This document shows positions 30,601-40,465 of a DNA stretch of 64,000 nucleotides, piece by piece. The stretch's first letter is position 1, and each line of letters starts with the position of its first letter. This DNA comes from Tritrichomonas musculus. Taxonomy: Eukaryota > Parabasalia > Tritrichomonadida > Tritrichomonadidae. The stretch is from contig JAPFFF010000002.1 of assembly GCA_039105265.1 (NCBI GenBank), positions 8,494,001-8,558,000 of the forward strand, read 5' to 3'. Under the pieces are notes generated by a model, which was not told the origin of the DNA, made no database searches, and saw only the letters and a program-made list of their open reading frames with translations. A program made the translations under genes and the position numbers.

Positions 30601-33032
30601 ACATTTGTGAAATTGTTAAACAAGAAGAAGCAGATGTTGAGCAAAGAATGAGTGAAGAACTAGAGAAAGAAGTAAATAAAGCACATGATGAAATAAACAA
30701 GAAACAACAACAAATAGAAGAACTTGAGAAAGCGATGAATGATAAACAAGATGAAATTAACATTAAACAAAAACAAATTGAAGAACTCGAAAAATCCAAT
30801 AACTCTAAAGAAGAAGACATAAATTCGAAGCAACAACGAATTGAAGAACTTGAGAAAGAAACAAAAGATCAACAAGCACATATTGAAGAACTTGAAAAAG
30901 CAAATAACTCCAAAGAAGAAGACATCAATTTGAAACAGCAACGAATTGAAGAGCTAGAGAAAGAAACAAAAGATAAACAAGCACATATTGAAGAAATCGA
31001 AAAAGAGAACAATTCAAAACAAGAAGACATCAATTTGAAACAGCAACGAATTGAAGAGCTAGAGAAAGAAATAAATGATAAACAAAGATATTTTGAAAAA
31101 CCAGAAAATGATAATAATTCTAAAGAAGAAGACATCAATTCAAAGCAACTACGGATTGAGGAACTTGAGAAAGAAATGAATGACAAACAAAAACATATTG
31201 AAGAACTTGAGAAAGACGGAAGCTTTAAACAAGAAGACATCAACATGAAACAGAAAAAAATAGAAGAATTAGAAGATGAAAATAATTCTAAGCAAGATGA
31301 AATCAGCCAAAAACAACAAAGAATTGAGGAGCTTGAGAAAGAAGTAAAAGATAAACAACAGCAAATCGAACATGAACATGAAGAAATTTCAATCAATCAA
31401 GCAAGAATTGAAGAATTAGAAAAAGACAACCAAACAAAGCAAGAAGAAGTCATTTTTAAGCAGCAGAGAATTGAAGCACTTGAGAACGATGTTAATAATA
31501 AACAACAAAAAATTGAAGAATTAGAAAAGATAAATAACAAAGAAGCCAATGTAAATCAGCAACAAAACGAAGAACAAGAAGAAATTTCCATCAAACAAGC
31601 AAGAATTGAAGAATTAGAAAAAGACAACCAAACAAAGCAAGAAGAAATCAATCTGAAGCAGCAGAGAATTGAAGCACTTGAGAACGAAGTTAATAATAAA
31701 CAACAAAAAATTGAAGAATTAGAAAAGATAAATAAAGAAAATGAAGATTTTATAAGTCTGAATAACAAAGAATCCAATGTAAATCAGCAACAAAACGAAG
31801 AACAAGAACAAGAAGAAATTTCCATCAAACAAGCAAGAATCGAAGAATTAGAAAAAGACAACCAAACAAAGCAAGAAGAAGTCAATCTGAAGCAGCAGAG
31901 AATTGAAGAACTTGAGAACGAAGTTAATAATAAACAACAAAAAATCGAAGAATTAGAAAAGATAAATAACAAAGAAGCCAAGGAAAATCAGCAACAAGGT
32001 GAAGAACAAGAAGAAATTTCAATCAAACAAGCAAGAATTGAAGAATTAGAAAAAGACAACCAAACAAAGCAAGAAGAAGTCAATCTGAAGCAGCAGAGAA
32101 TTGAAGAACTTGAGAAAGAAATACAAAATAGGCAAGAAAAAATCGAAGAATTAGAAAATACTAACAAGGAAAACGAAGAATGCATCAACATGAACGAAAG
32201 TAACATCAGAACAAGGCAACAGCGAATTGAAGAGCTCGAGAAGGCACTGAATGACAAGCAAAATCTCGTTGATGAAATCAATTCAAAGCAACACAAAATC
32301 GACGAACTTGAAGAAGAAATCAACGCCAACGAGAAGTCCAATGACGATAAGCAGCTCAAAATAGATGAACTCGAAAAATGCAATAAAAACATGCAAGATG
32401 ATATCAATTCCAAACAGCAGCGAATCAGCCAGCTTGAGAAAGAAATCTCAGAAAAACAAGAATTGGAAACTTTGAAAGATTCATTATCCAAGCAAAATGA
32501 AGAATTGAAATCTGAAATCAGAAATCAAAGCATTGATATTGAAAATAAAACAAAACAAATAGAAACTCTTCTCAAATTGAAAGAGACAATAAATTCAAAA
32601 GAACAAAAATGCGAAGATAAAGAAGAGTTGATTCACACAGATGAAAGAAAAGAAGCTGACCAAAAATTCATTCAATTTTCAAATTCAGAAGTAATTGAAA
32701 AAGTTGAAACTTTATCAAATCAAATCATATCAATTCAAAAATCAAATGAAAATTTCAAAAAAATTATTTCAGAATTGTTACAACAATTGAGTACAGCTAA
32801 CATCCGATTGAACGAAAAGTCAAATGAAATCGGAAACATAAAAATTCTTTACGATAATAGATTGAGAGAGATAATCAAATTGAATGATGAAATGATTAAA
32901 TCAAAAATTGGCCAAATTTCAGCCCTAACAAAGCAAATTGAAGATTTACATTTACGAAATAAAGAACAGACTAAATTAATTAATGAATTACAAATTCAAA
33001 TTAGAAATAATTCACAATCTTTCAAATTTTAA
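27687..33032 (+). CDS. Giant membrane-anchored coiled-coil protein
   Basis: The 1781 residues begin with two hydrophobic segments (about 4-24 and 41-63) separated by a short polar loop. Nearly continuous coiled coil follows, rich in Glu, Lys, Gln, Asn and Ile. Much of it is a 21-residue repeat (three heptads) of the type KQ-RIEELEKE-NDKQDEIN. The final 250 residues are less regular. A dimeric coiled coil of about 1600 residues would be roughly 240 nm long. Tethers such as golgins, SMC-like linkers or cytoskeletal fibre proteins are analogies only. Internal duplication is recent: about 120 bp from 29371 recurs identically from 29806. The frame is intact and the stop runs into TAAA. Confidence 0.9.
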   Translation: MRIYIYYLSVLLTLLFSISIFYHISKLRNTNDENQAIEINYYLLLFYIIGLVIQIHLLILVHRRTIENINSDQQKIKELETNIKSKQDEFKKKELQIEEFEKELDKNVKHDEIVTRQAIIKEIEKDKQAEQEEISGKPQQIEEFMEEMKNMQNQIDTKQKQIEELERDNKSKQEEISEKQQRMEEFEKEMIDKKNDINDKERQIEALESNNRAKQEEISEKQQKIEELEKKVDRNTKHDEKDSKQERIEELEKDNNSKQDEINKKQQKIEELEKRNNSMQEDIDLKRQRIEELENDNKSKQEKISEKQQKIEKLEKEKKDMQNDIDIKQSQNEELSKDNETKQEEIKSTQRRISELEQEMIDKQNIINDKISQIEELEKEKNSKQEELNLKQQRIDELEQRIDEIGNKEQRSEDQEHETDAKIEQEKNDETEKDANSSQDELNMKQQRIDELEKEINEKQDEINNKQNQIEELEKENNEKQGDINTKQQRIEELEKEINDKQDEIDNKQKQIEELEKENNSKQEDVNSKQQRIEELEREMKDKQQKSEEIEIKEKDIKIKEHETDEKIEQEKNDDPEKDANNSQDELSIKQQRIEELEKEMTDKQKHIEELEKENNSKQEDINSKQQRIDELEKEMNDKQDEINNKQKQIEELEKENNSKQEDINLKQQRIEELEREMNDKQQKCWEIDIKEKDIKMKEQRSEDQEHETDEKIEQEKNDDPEKDANNSQDELSIKQQRIEELEKEMIDKQKQIEELEKENNSKQEDINSKQQRIDKLEKEMNDKQKQAEELEEENYSKQEANDSKQQQIDELINDSTNKQQKIEELEKEISTKQKQLEELERILNDKQKCIERQKDFNSALQENDSKQNQVDEIDEIPNDTNGKQNEKDSKQQLNSQLEKSNNSIPEEQQLIDELEDDIKIKQQKIDELEKENRNQQEEINIKQQQIEKLEKEMTDRQQQIEKLEMINKENDICEIVKQEEADVEQRMSEELEKEVNKAHDEINKKQQQIEELEKAMNDKQDEINIKQKQIEELEKSNNSKEEDINSKQQRIEELEKETKDQQAHIEELEKANNSKEEDINLKQQRIEELEKETKDKQAHIEEIEKENNSKQEDINLKQQRIEELEKEINDKQRYFEKPENDNNSKEEDINSKQLRIEELEKEMNDKQKHIEELEKDGSFKQEDINMKQKKIEELEDENNSKQDEISQKQQRIEELEKEVKDKQQQIEHEHEEISINQARIEELEKDNQTKQEEVIFKQQRIEALENDVNNKQQKIEELEKINNKEANVNQQQNEEQEEISIKQARIEELEKDNQTKQEEINLKQQRIEALENEVNNKQQKIEELEKINKENEDFISLNNKESNVNQQQNEEQEQEEISIKQARIEELEKDNQTKQEEVNLKQQRIEELENEVNNKQQKIEELEKINNKEAKENQQQGEEQEEISIKQARIEELEKDNQTKQEEVNLKQQRIEELEKEIQNRQEKIEELENTNKENEECINMNESNIRTRQQRIEELEKALNDKQNLVDEINSKQHKIDELEEEINANEKSNDDKQLKIDELEKCNKNMQDDINSKQQRISQLEKEISEKQELETLKDSLSKQNEELKSEIRNQSIDIENKTKQIETLLKLKETINSKEQKCEDKEELIHTDERKEADQKFIQFSNSEVIEKVETLSNQIISIQKSNENFKKIISELLQQLSTANIRLNEKSNEIGNIKILYDNRLREIIKLNDEMIKSKIGQISALTKQIEDLHLRNKEQTKLINELQIQIRNNSQSFKF

Positions 33033-33356
33033 ATGAATTCATTTAAAATTTATGGATAGATCTTAATTATTGTTTCTTTGTAATATATTTTCTTTTCATT
33101 TTCATCTTGTATTAATAAATGTTAATATTGAATTGAAAGATTTTTTTTCCCCTGTAAAATAATTGTGGTTACAATATAAATACAAGAAATCAATACAATA
33201 ATCTGTTAGAAAATAGTATAATAAAGTATACTATTTATATTAACAATAATGTAAAAATATTTATATTCTTTAATAAAGTCCTGTATTTACTAATAAAAAT
33301 GGAAAATATTTGAATAAATTTTTAAGACAACTGTAAATAGCATGCTTTATCACCAT
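33033..33356. other. Short convergent intergenic spacer
   Basis: AT-rich sequence between two genes ending towards each other. No repeat pair or RNA gene was seen. Confidence 0.6.
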
Positions 33357-33962
33357 TTAGTTAAGGTTTGAAAGAAGTATCAAAGTCATATCCATTTTTT
33401 TGTCGCATGCAAAATAAGCTTGTATAATTTCCTCAGTTGAATTTCCATTTTGTTCTCTAATTTTGATTATATTTTCTTTATCTTCTTGAGTGAGAGGTCC
33501 TTCGGACTTTTCTTTTGGTGGTAACAAAAAATCAAGTGCTCTATCAAGGTTCCAGTATGAGTTTTTCAAAGCCATTTTTATGGTTTCGTCATCTGGTGCT
33601 TCTGATTCTGGGAAAATTGATCTAATTGACTCTATTCTCATTTGAAGATCAGATGGTTCTCTCATACTAGGATCAATATCTGTTCTTCTTGGGATACGAA
33701 GCTGTCTTTTATTAGGAAGAGATCCTGGTCCATCATAATTCATCATAAATACACTTGTTTCATCTATATCTTGAGAAATTATTTTATCTGTAGGATTAAG
33801 TTTAGATCCTCTATATTCCAAATAATAATGTTGATAAGGTGTGTTGTGGTAACTATTTTTTACTTGATTAATAACTTTACTAGCTGTAGCAGATGAATCT
33901 ATTTCTAAAGAAAATGATTCTCGTTTACATCCTGGTTGATTTAATGAAATAGAAATCTTCAT
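33357..33962 (-). CDS. Ubiquitin-like/UBA shuttle-like protein
   Basis: The 201-residue product opens with a ubiquitin-like fold (residues 1-77: MKISISLNQPG, then TASKVINQVKN and LEYRGSKLNPTDKIIS). Residues about 107-147 read as a UBA/CUE-type three-helix bundle (IESIRSIFPESEAPDDETIKMALKN with a hydrophobic ALDFLL end), and about 157-200 as a second UBA-like bundle. UBL plus UBA pairs are known from Rad23, Dsk2/ubiquilin and Ddi1, which carry ubiquitinated cargo to the proteasome. It is shorter than Rad23 and lacks an obvious XPC-binding or STI1 region. Role inferred. An initiator-like motif precedes the ATG. Confidence 0.75.
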   Translation of the reverse strand: MKISISLNQPGCKRESFSLEIDSSATASKVINQVKNSYHNTPYQHYYLEYRGSKLNPTDKIISQDIDETSVFMMNYDGPGSLPNKRQLRIPRRTDIDPSMREPSDLQMRIESIRSIFPESEAPDDETIKMALKNSYWNLDRALDFLLPPKEKSEGPLTQEDKENIIKIREQNGNSTEEIIQAYFACDKKMDMTLILLSNLN

Positions 33963-33968
33963 AAATAA

Positions 33969-33974
33969 AAATGA
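33969..33974 (-). promoter_or_regulatory. Initiator-like TCATTT before the UBL-UBA gene
   Basis: On the minus strand TCATTT lies 7 bases before the ATG at 33962, as in known trichomonad promoters. Confidence 0.45.
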
Positions 33975-34548
33975 GGAATAATTTTTATTTATTTTTAAAT
34001 ATCTGCAAAAATTTTCTAAAATTTTAGCTCAAAAATTGAATACGTTTGAAAATTGAGAAAAACGTATATAAAAATTGAATATATTTTATTACAACTTTTT
34101 CACAATTATTGATAATCACTCAATTTTCTTCTCAAACTAAAAGGATGAATGCATTACAATAATAAAAAGGATAAAAATTTAAAAAAGAGGGAAAAAAGAA
34201 AAATTGTAATTTTATAAAATTTACAATCTCTCAAAAATTCTGAATTCAATAAAAATTTTGGAAAATTATGCATTCAAAATTTTAAATTTTAAAATATGAA
34301 TGGCATAGTTGTCATATATCATCGAATTTTCTCTAAATTCCACTTTTTTCATTAAAAAATTTCGGACTTAAAGTCAAAATCGAGTATGTTATTTAAATGA
34401 TATTTGCCATTCTTCTGAAAAAGTTCTTGTTGCCACTTTATTCATTAAAAAAGTTTCAAATAAATGAGTATTGGAGTCACTTTTTGAAATTTATAGAAAT
34501 TGAATATTTTTTCTAATTACATAAAATTTTGAAGTAATGATTGGCCTC
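33975..34548. other. Intergenic spacer, nothing recognised
   Basis: AT-rich sequence between the divergent UBL-UBA gene and the downstream kinase-Sel1 remnant. I saw no paired ends, tRNA or coding signal. Confidence 0.5.
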
Positions 34549-35181
34549 TTACATATTCATTTCGATTCCACCTTCTTGTGTCAGCATTCTATCATATAAA
34601 AATAACGAATCTAAATTTCCTGTCATTCCTGCCTTCTTAAAATAAAAGTCTGTTTCTTTCTTATTTTGTGTAACTCAATCTCCATTGTAAAGCATCAGTC
34701 CATACAAATGCATTGCATAAATGTTATCCTTATTGGCTGCTTTCTTCATATATTCTGTTGCTTCTTTCTTATCAATATCAATGCCTCTTCCTTCAGAAAG
34801 CATAATTGCATACATGTCTCCTTCATCGGCCAGTTTTTTTGATATTTAATGGATCTTCAATTTCATCATCAGAATAATAATCATCACTTTCTGAACAATC
34901 ATTATTATTACTATCTTCTTCCTCTTCATTTTCATCTTTCAACTTTTGAATCAGCAAGTTTCATAATATTTTTCATTTTATTTATTTTTTTTCTTATTAT
35001 GGAAATCAATATGCTTATTTATATCAAGATTGGCATATTTATCTGGGGTTCTGAGATCATCATCAAATAAATCAAGATAAAGATTGACTTCTTTTTGATC
35101 AATTTCAAATGATTCTTTGAAATCATCATTCAATATTATTTCAACAATTTCACTAAATGAATGCCTCAAATCAGGATTTAC
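34549..35181 (-). pseudogene. Remnant of a kinase-Sel1 gene
   Basis: Read on the minus strand, VNPDLRHSFSEIVEIIL matches the end of a kinase C-lobe (NPxxRPSFSEI). An acidic linker (DENEEEEDSNNND) follows. Then come Sel1 repeats, including ADEGDMYAIMLSEGRGIDID and NIYAMHLYGLMLYNGD, broken by frame changes near 34980 and 34840 and an in-frame stop near 34675. The kinase domain upstream is missing from about 35181. It is a 5'-truncated, decayed member of the same family as the genes at 10109-13648 and 54479-59839. Confidence 0.75.
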
Positions 35182-35499
35182 CTAAAAAACATTTTTCTTA
35201 TTAATATCTTAAATCAACAAGCAAGGATTAATACATGTTAAAAAAAAAATTTATTTTCAATGATTTAAATAAAGCTTTTCAAATCTAACCTTTTGAAAAA
35301 ATAATTTTAATTGAAAAAGTTTAATTAATTGACAAAATTCACAAGAATTATAGGAAGATGATATTTATTTTTGAACAGAATTATCTTCTTATAATATTGT
35401 AATACCAAAATAACCAAGAAAACTCATTAATGAAAAATTATTTTTTATATTCAATCATATTTAATACTTCTTGCAAATTTTTATTAAATTTATTTAAAT

Positions 35500-37017
35500 T
35501 CATTTCCTAGGGGATGAATGAATATGTGATCTGATACCAGTTAAGAAATGCCGGTTCATATTAGTTGATATATTTGGGACTGCTCCTTTTATAATTTGGG
35601 TTTTTCGTGGAAAAGAATTTGGTGAAATTTCAGTTTCATCAGATTCGATTTTAGCAAGCCTTAGAAATGTACAACCAGCAAAAGCGTTCATACCAATTGA
35701 TTTCACAGAAAATGGTATTAAAACTTTTGAAACCGAAGAACATCTTTCGAAAGGACCCCGATTATCTTGGCCATTTATGTGTTGAATGCAGGTGTCAAAT
35801 ATGATATATTTGATTTCATTATTGAATTGAAACTTCATGTCGGTTGAGCTCATTCCGGTGTAGAATATACATATATATAATCCTCCATAATTTTTCTTCA
35901 ATTCCATTATTTTTTGATATATGTCATCAAACATCTGTGACGGATATGTGATCTCACAGTGCAAATAATCATTTGAACCAAAAAGATTTTTCAAATCAGA
36001 TAATTTCTGTTGAATTGCTCTGATATCATCACCAATTACCAAATTATCTGTCATCTTTGATGTGAGAAAAATATCTCGAGTCCTATCATGTTCATCTATG
36101 ATTGATAAAAATTTCAAAGATGAGCAGTCATCAAACAAATTATTCGGAAAGCGTGTACTATATGGATCAATTTCTACTATCTCTAATTTATCACAATTTT
36201 TAATTGCATTTTCTTCAATTTCATTCACAGTTTGAGGTATCTTTATCTCTCTTAAATTTTCACATCCAACAAACGTGTTGCTCTTAATTTTTTTTATGGA
36301 TTTAGGAATGGATATTTTTGTCAGGCTTTTGCATCCATCGAATGCATGACTCTCAATGTTAACAACATAACCTGGAATTGCTATTTCTCTAATTTGGGGG
36401 TTGTTGTCAAATATCCTTTCTTTTATCGTTGTGATTCCAGGTGGAATTGTGACTGATGTGATTCCTGCTCTAATAATGAATTTATTGCTCTTAGTTTGCT
36501 TTTTGAGTTCTTCGATTTCTTTTGATTGTTCTTTAATCTTCTCTTTCATTTCAACAATGCTTTCGTATAAAAATTTCATCATTTTTGTATTCATCGAATC
36601 ATTGTCTGCATGATTCAAAAATGCAAAGAAAAATGAATTCAAACAAGCTTTTTTTTCGTTTATAAATCCTAGTTTTGTGAACAAATTTGATATCTCAAAT
36701 CCATGCTTGTTGATAACTTTGGTTAAAAATGAACAAACTTTTTCATCTTCTTCATCTTTTTTGTTATTATTTCTTTTTTCTGAATATTTGAATAGGATTC
36801 GGTGAATTTGTGATATTGGAAGTGAAAGAAGTCCTTCTTCTTCACTGCACACGAATTCTGGTAAATAATCAGAAATAATGTTTTCATATTCATATGAATC
36901 TTTTTCATTAAAAATATCGTTGCCAGAAAAAAATGTAGAAATGATATCCTTGTGGCAGTGTTTATGGATTTGGAAATTTGAAATTTCAGGATTTTTTGTT
37001 GAAAAAAATGTAACCAT
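35500..37017 (-). CDS. BspA-type leucine-rich protein with BTB/BACK-like N-terminus
   Basis: The 505 residues have an N-terminal helical BTB/BACK-like domain (1-150; DYLPEFVC and LLSLPISQIHRIL are family phrases also found in the pseudogene at 7592-9593). A short coiled coil follows (about 150-178). Then come LRR_5-type repeats (about 180-310 and 430-490) with the pattern I-x-I-P-x-x-V/I-x-x-I-x-x-x-A-F-x-x-C. An insert without repeats separates the two repeat blocks. There is no signal peptide, so an intracellular role is likelier than the surface role often proposed for BspA proteins. The ATG at 37017 is the first in frame. The gap 35182-35499 downstream is featureless. Confidence 0.85.
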   Translation of the reverse strand: MVTFFSTKNPEISNFQIHKHCHKDIISTFFSGNDIFNEKDSYEYENIISDYLPEFVCSEEEGLLSLPISQIHRILFKYSEKRNNNKKDEEDEKVCSFLTKVINKHGFEISNLFTKLGFINEKKACLNSFFFAFLNHADNDSMNTKMMKFLYESIVEMKEKIKEQSKEIEELKKQTKSNKFIIRAGITSVTIPPGITTIKERIFDNNPQIREIAIPGYVVNIESHAFDGCKSLTKISIPKSIKKIKSNTFVGCENLREIKIPQTVNEIEENAIKNCDKLEIVEIDPYSTRFPNNLFDDCSSLKFLSIIDEHDRTRDIFLTSKMTDNLVIGDDIRAIQQKLSDLKNLFGSNDYLHCEITYPSQMFDDIYQKIMELKKNYGGLYICIFYTGMSSTDMKFQFNNEIKYIIFDTCIQHINGQDNRGPFERCSSVSKVLIPFSVKSIGMNAFAGCTFLRLAKIESDETEISPNSFPRKTQIIKGAVPNISTNMNRHFLTGIRSHIHSSPRK

Positions 37018-38137
37018 ATTTTTGTTAAAAGTTTATAATATCATTTAATACTTAATATTTCATTAAAATTTGTGTAAAAGAGGTTTTTTATAAACATATA
37101 GTCCATATTTCTTATATATATTAATAAACAATTGTTTGTTACAAAATATAAGATATCAAATAATAAAAATGCACTTTTAATTTCGTATGAATTGTTTTGA
37201 TTTATCATTTAATTGATGCCATGATTACGACCTTCACTATTTTTTTATATTTATTTAATTTCACTAACTTTATAATCTTGACAATTGTTATTATCATTAT
37301 TCAATTTGAAAACATTTTTTAGTGTCATAGATGCTTAAAGGTTATTTAATTTGGATTAAACAATCGAAATAAGGAATTTAAATCATATTTTAATAGGAAA
37401 TTATATTTATAAATTCTTATATTAAGCTACAATTAAAAATCTATTTTCATTCATTAATATGTTACAAAAATATTCAAAGAAACATTGCATATTTAGGCAT
37501 AAAATTTTTAAATTCTTGAAATGTTTTAAAAAAATCTTTAGAAATGAATGAAAAAGAAGTATTCATCATGAATTCTGAAGTTTATTGATAGAAATTTGAG
37601 ATCAAATATAAATGATATTTGTTATTATTGAAATAAGAATATATTATTTTTTTTTCTCAAATTATTTTTACTTTTATTTCATAAAATTCATATATAAATG
37701 TATATATAACTCGTGTTAAAATATCAATATTTTATTATTTTGGGAAATGCAGTTATTATTTAAATAAATGCATTTTAATTTTATATATTTAATGTTAATG
37801 ATGATCACATGGCCATGAAATACCGTATGCATGCTTTAAAAAAGGTTTTTGGGAGAAAATTAGAATTATAGAAAAATAAGATTTGCGGAAATTTCGGATG
37901 TGAAATTTCAATATTCAATTTTTCAATGTGAAAATATCCAGATTGAATGCTATTATTTCCAAATTGAATGCATTTATTTCCATAAAAAATAAAATATTTC
38001 CAAATTGAATAAAAATATTTCCATATTGAATTAGTAAATGGTCCAATATTTCAGAAGATTATTTATTAGAAAATAGAAAAAGTTATTAATTATTGAAAAA
38101 GTTTTTATTTTAAGTTTTTGTTTTTATTTTGGGAAAT
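37018..38137. other. Intergenic spacer with short A/T-rich repeats
   Basis: No gene was seen. Around 37940-38040 the phrase ATATTTCCAAATTGAAT recurs about four times in loose tandem. Nothing else was recognised. Confidence 0.5.
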
Positions 38138-38518
38138 TTAAGAAATTTCCAGATATATTTTTTGAATACTTTGGAAATTTCCAATTTCCAAAATAACAAT
38201 CACTGCCTTGTGGTTGTTTTCTATGAATTCATTGGTTTGTTGGGACAGTTCTTGTACTTCGTACTTTTGAGATAAAAAATGAAGATCAATTATATTCGTT
38301 AGGTCAATAGTGATTTTTTTATCATTGAAATAATTAATGAAGGCATTTATTGAAGTTGATAAAAGTTTTGGTGAAAAATCGGTTTCATCAACAAGATTGA
38401 TGATTTTTAGAGTCTCAAATTCCTTATGTTTTCTTGAAAAGTATTGTGAATAATGGCATGCGTGTTCAAAATTAAACTCGTATAATTTATTCTGATAAAT
38501 GAAGCACTTATTTGGCAT
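38138..38518 (-). CDS. BTB-like fragment gene
   Basis: From the ATG at 38518 the product is 126 residues, starting MPNKCFIYQNKLYEFNF. The pattern (buried strands, then LVDETDF, SINAFINYFNDKKITIDL and LHFLSQKYEVQELSQQ) fits a BTB/POZ domain as found at the front of trichomonad BTB-LRR proteins. The frame stops at 38138 soon after the BTB fold, with no repeats following. It may be a short stand-alone BTB protein or a 3'-truncated gene. An in-frame non-ATG extension upstream is not credible in a eukaryote. Confidence 0.5.
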   Translation of the reverse strand: MPNKCFIYQNKLYEFNFEHACHYSQYFSRKHKEFETLKIINLVDETDFSPKLLSTSINAFINYFNDKKITIDLTNIIDLHFLSQKYEVQELSQQTNEFIENNHKAVIVILEIGNFQSIQKIYLEIS

Positions 38519-38750
38519 TTTAATTAAACCTCTTAAAATATGAACCTTGTTTTTTATTTGCAACTCCTATTCAAAATAAACTATATTTTCTTCATTAATA
38601 AATAGGTTTCAAAAAGAATTTATGCATAATTTAAATAATTTATATAATATAGTATATTATTTATAATTTTAAAATAATTATAATTGGGTGGTTATCAATA
38701 TAATGCAATTTTAATTTAAATGGAAGGTCCAAATAAAAAACAAGGTTTAC

Positions 38751-39157
38751 GGACAATCGTTTTTTTCTACGCCACTTTTTGAATGGTTTTTCTATCCATT
38801 AGTAGCTACTCATGGAAAGTTAAAAACCGCCATCTTAAGGTGAAATTTGAGTTACTATGTTAAGAAATTTAACCAAAAAAATCGTAAAATTTTAATTTTC
38901 TCTTAAAATTATTACAATTTAATTTTTTGATATAAATTTGTTTATTTTTACATAATTTTTCGGGGATATACGCACCAGTGACCACCACGGGGCTGCACGA
39001 AGCCGAATTTGGTTCCTTTAATTGCTGGATGAATCGGGAAGCTATTTGAACTATATAATTTTGCATTATTTAGTAAAAAATGAATTAAAAAAGTATAAAA
39101 AAGTATTCAAAAAGTTTAAAAGTTTTCAAAAAGTGGCGTAGAAAAATACGATTCTCC
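38751..39157 (-). mobile_element. Mutator-like element, 407 bp, with 9-bp target duplication
   Basis: Inverted ends (left GGACAATCGTTTTTTTCTAC, right complement GGAGAATCGTATTTTTCTAC) continue into GCCACTTTTTGAA. The 9-bp direct repeat AAGGTTTAC flanks it (38742-38750 and 39158-39166); nine bases is the Mutator hallmark. Inside, on the minus strand (39066-38869), is a 65-residue frame with SPVVVTGAYIPEKLC. Its protein sequence is conserved in the copy at 61490-61782 despite base changes. The frame may be the 5' end of a lost transposase or a captured host exon; unresolved. Confidence 0.75.
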
Positions 39158-39539
39158 AAGGTTTACTTTACCTTCCTCTCAACTTAAAACAAATATATCT
39201 TTATGAATATCAATTTATTCTATTCTTGAAAAATGAATTAACATTAAAATATTAACAAAAGGTAATAAAAATATATATTTTCTAAATTATATACTTTATA
39301 AAAAAAGAATAAAGTATAGCATGGATTTGTATTACCTTTCAAATATTTATTCATTGAAAAAATTCAAAATTTCTATCAAAAAAGAACGTTTGGAGGAAAC
39401 AAATATTCGGTATTTGGGCATAAACAGCGAAAAATCAGTTTTTTTGACATTAGTATTCATGATCGAGTGATATTGGACAAAAAAGATCCAAAAAAATACA
39501 AAAAATGATAAATTAATTTTTTTTAGTAATTTAAATGCT

Positions 39540-39935
39540 TTAATGTTTCGTAATTTTTGTTTCTGGAGGAAAAGATGTATTTTTAATCTCAGTTGATGCT
39601 GAAATTGAGATTTCAGCGAGCGAGGAGCAACCATCAAAAGCATAATTGCTGACTAAACTATTTGAAGAAGGTATTTCGACCACTGACAATGATTTGCATC
39701 GACGAAAAGAGCCAATTGGAATCGATATAATTGAAAAAGGAATTGAAATTTGATTCAGTGAAGAACAGTCAGAAATCGTTTGATTCCAATTTATTCCAAT
39801 GTGTCTGGAAGCTTCAACTCTTTTAATGATTTGCAATCTTTGAAGGAAGCATTGCCAATTTTTGTCAATGAAGGAGGAATTGCTACATCATTAAGGTGAG
39901 TGCATCCTTGGAATTTTAAATTTTTAAACATTTGG
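39540..39935 (-). pseudogene. BspA-type leucine-rich repeat remnant
   Basis: Minus-strand pieces read as LRR_5 repeats: GCTHLNDVAIPPSLTKIGNA, CKSLKELKLPDTL, then after a frame change ISIPFSIISIPIGSFRRCKS and NYAFDGCSSLAEISISAS. There is no start, and the similarity ends near 39935 where a plus-strand fragment of another gene begins. This looks like a host gene cut by rearrangement. Confidence 0.75.
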
Positions 39936-40339
39936 TATATCGTCGATTGTAGCAACAATAATTGATAAGATAGAATCCGATGAACAAATATCGATTGGTC
40001 CAACACATTGTTCATTGGTAGAGTACATCAACGGCAATATTGAAGGAGAAGGAAAAACATATTTTAGCCAAAATGACTATTTCTCTGATGTAATGAATAA
40101 AATCAAAAATGATCTTTATGAAAATGATCCTTGCTATTGCATTGATCGCATATAAACCTACAAAAATGCATTATGCAAATATTATTGCTGTAGATGATGA
40201 TGATATCGCTATTTTGGACACTACTGATGATTTGTACTACTACAAGAAAAATGATTCTGAGGATCTTTTAGATTGCAGTAGTTACTTGCCTCATAATACA
40301 ATCTCATTCGTTTTGAAGCCAAATAATTTTAAACAGTAA
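39928..40339 (+). pseudogene. Fragment of an unrecognised gene
   Basis: On the plus strand an open, codon-like stretch (IIDKIESDEQISIGPTHCSL, then GEGKTYFSQNDYFSDVMNKI) runs to a stop near 40155. It continues in another frame with NIIAVDDDDIAILDTTDDLY to the stop at 40339. It has no ATG start. The alternating I-x-x-V-D-D-D / L-D pattern resembles a beta-propeller or RCC1-like blade, but I do not assign a family. It abuts the leucine-rich remnant on the other strand, suggesting a rearrangement junction near 39930. Confidence 0.4.
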
Positions 40340-40465
40340 ACATTATATATATTTACAACTGTGGTTTATATATATTCATTTAGGAAAAAAATGTGATGCT
40401 TTTTCTTTGGATAGATTAAATTTTCATTTTCATGTTTTTTTAAATGAGCATGAAAATAAAAAAAA

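Noticed and set aside
27902-32491. Long minus-strand open frames (up to 299 codons at 29090-29989)
   Set aside because: They are mirrors of the Lys/Glu/Gln-rich coiled-coil repeat on the plus strand, which rarely makes stops on the other strand. Their Ser/Phe/Cys-only composition is not protein-like.
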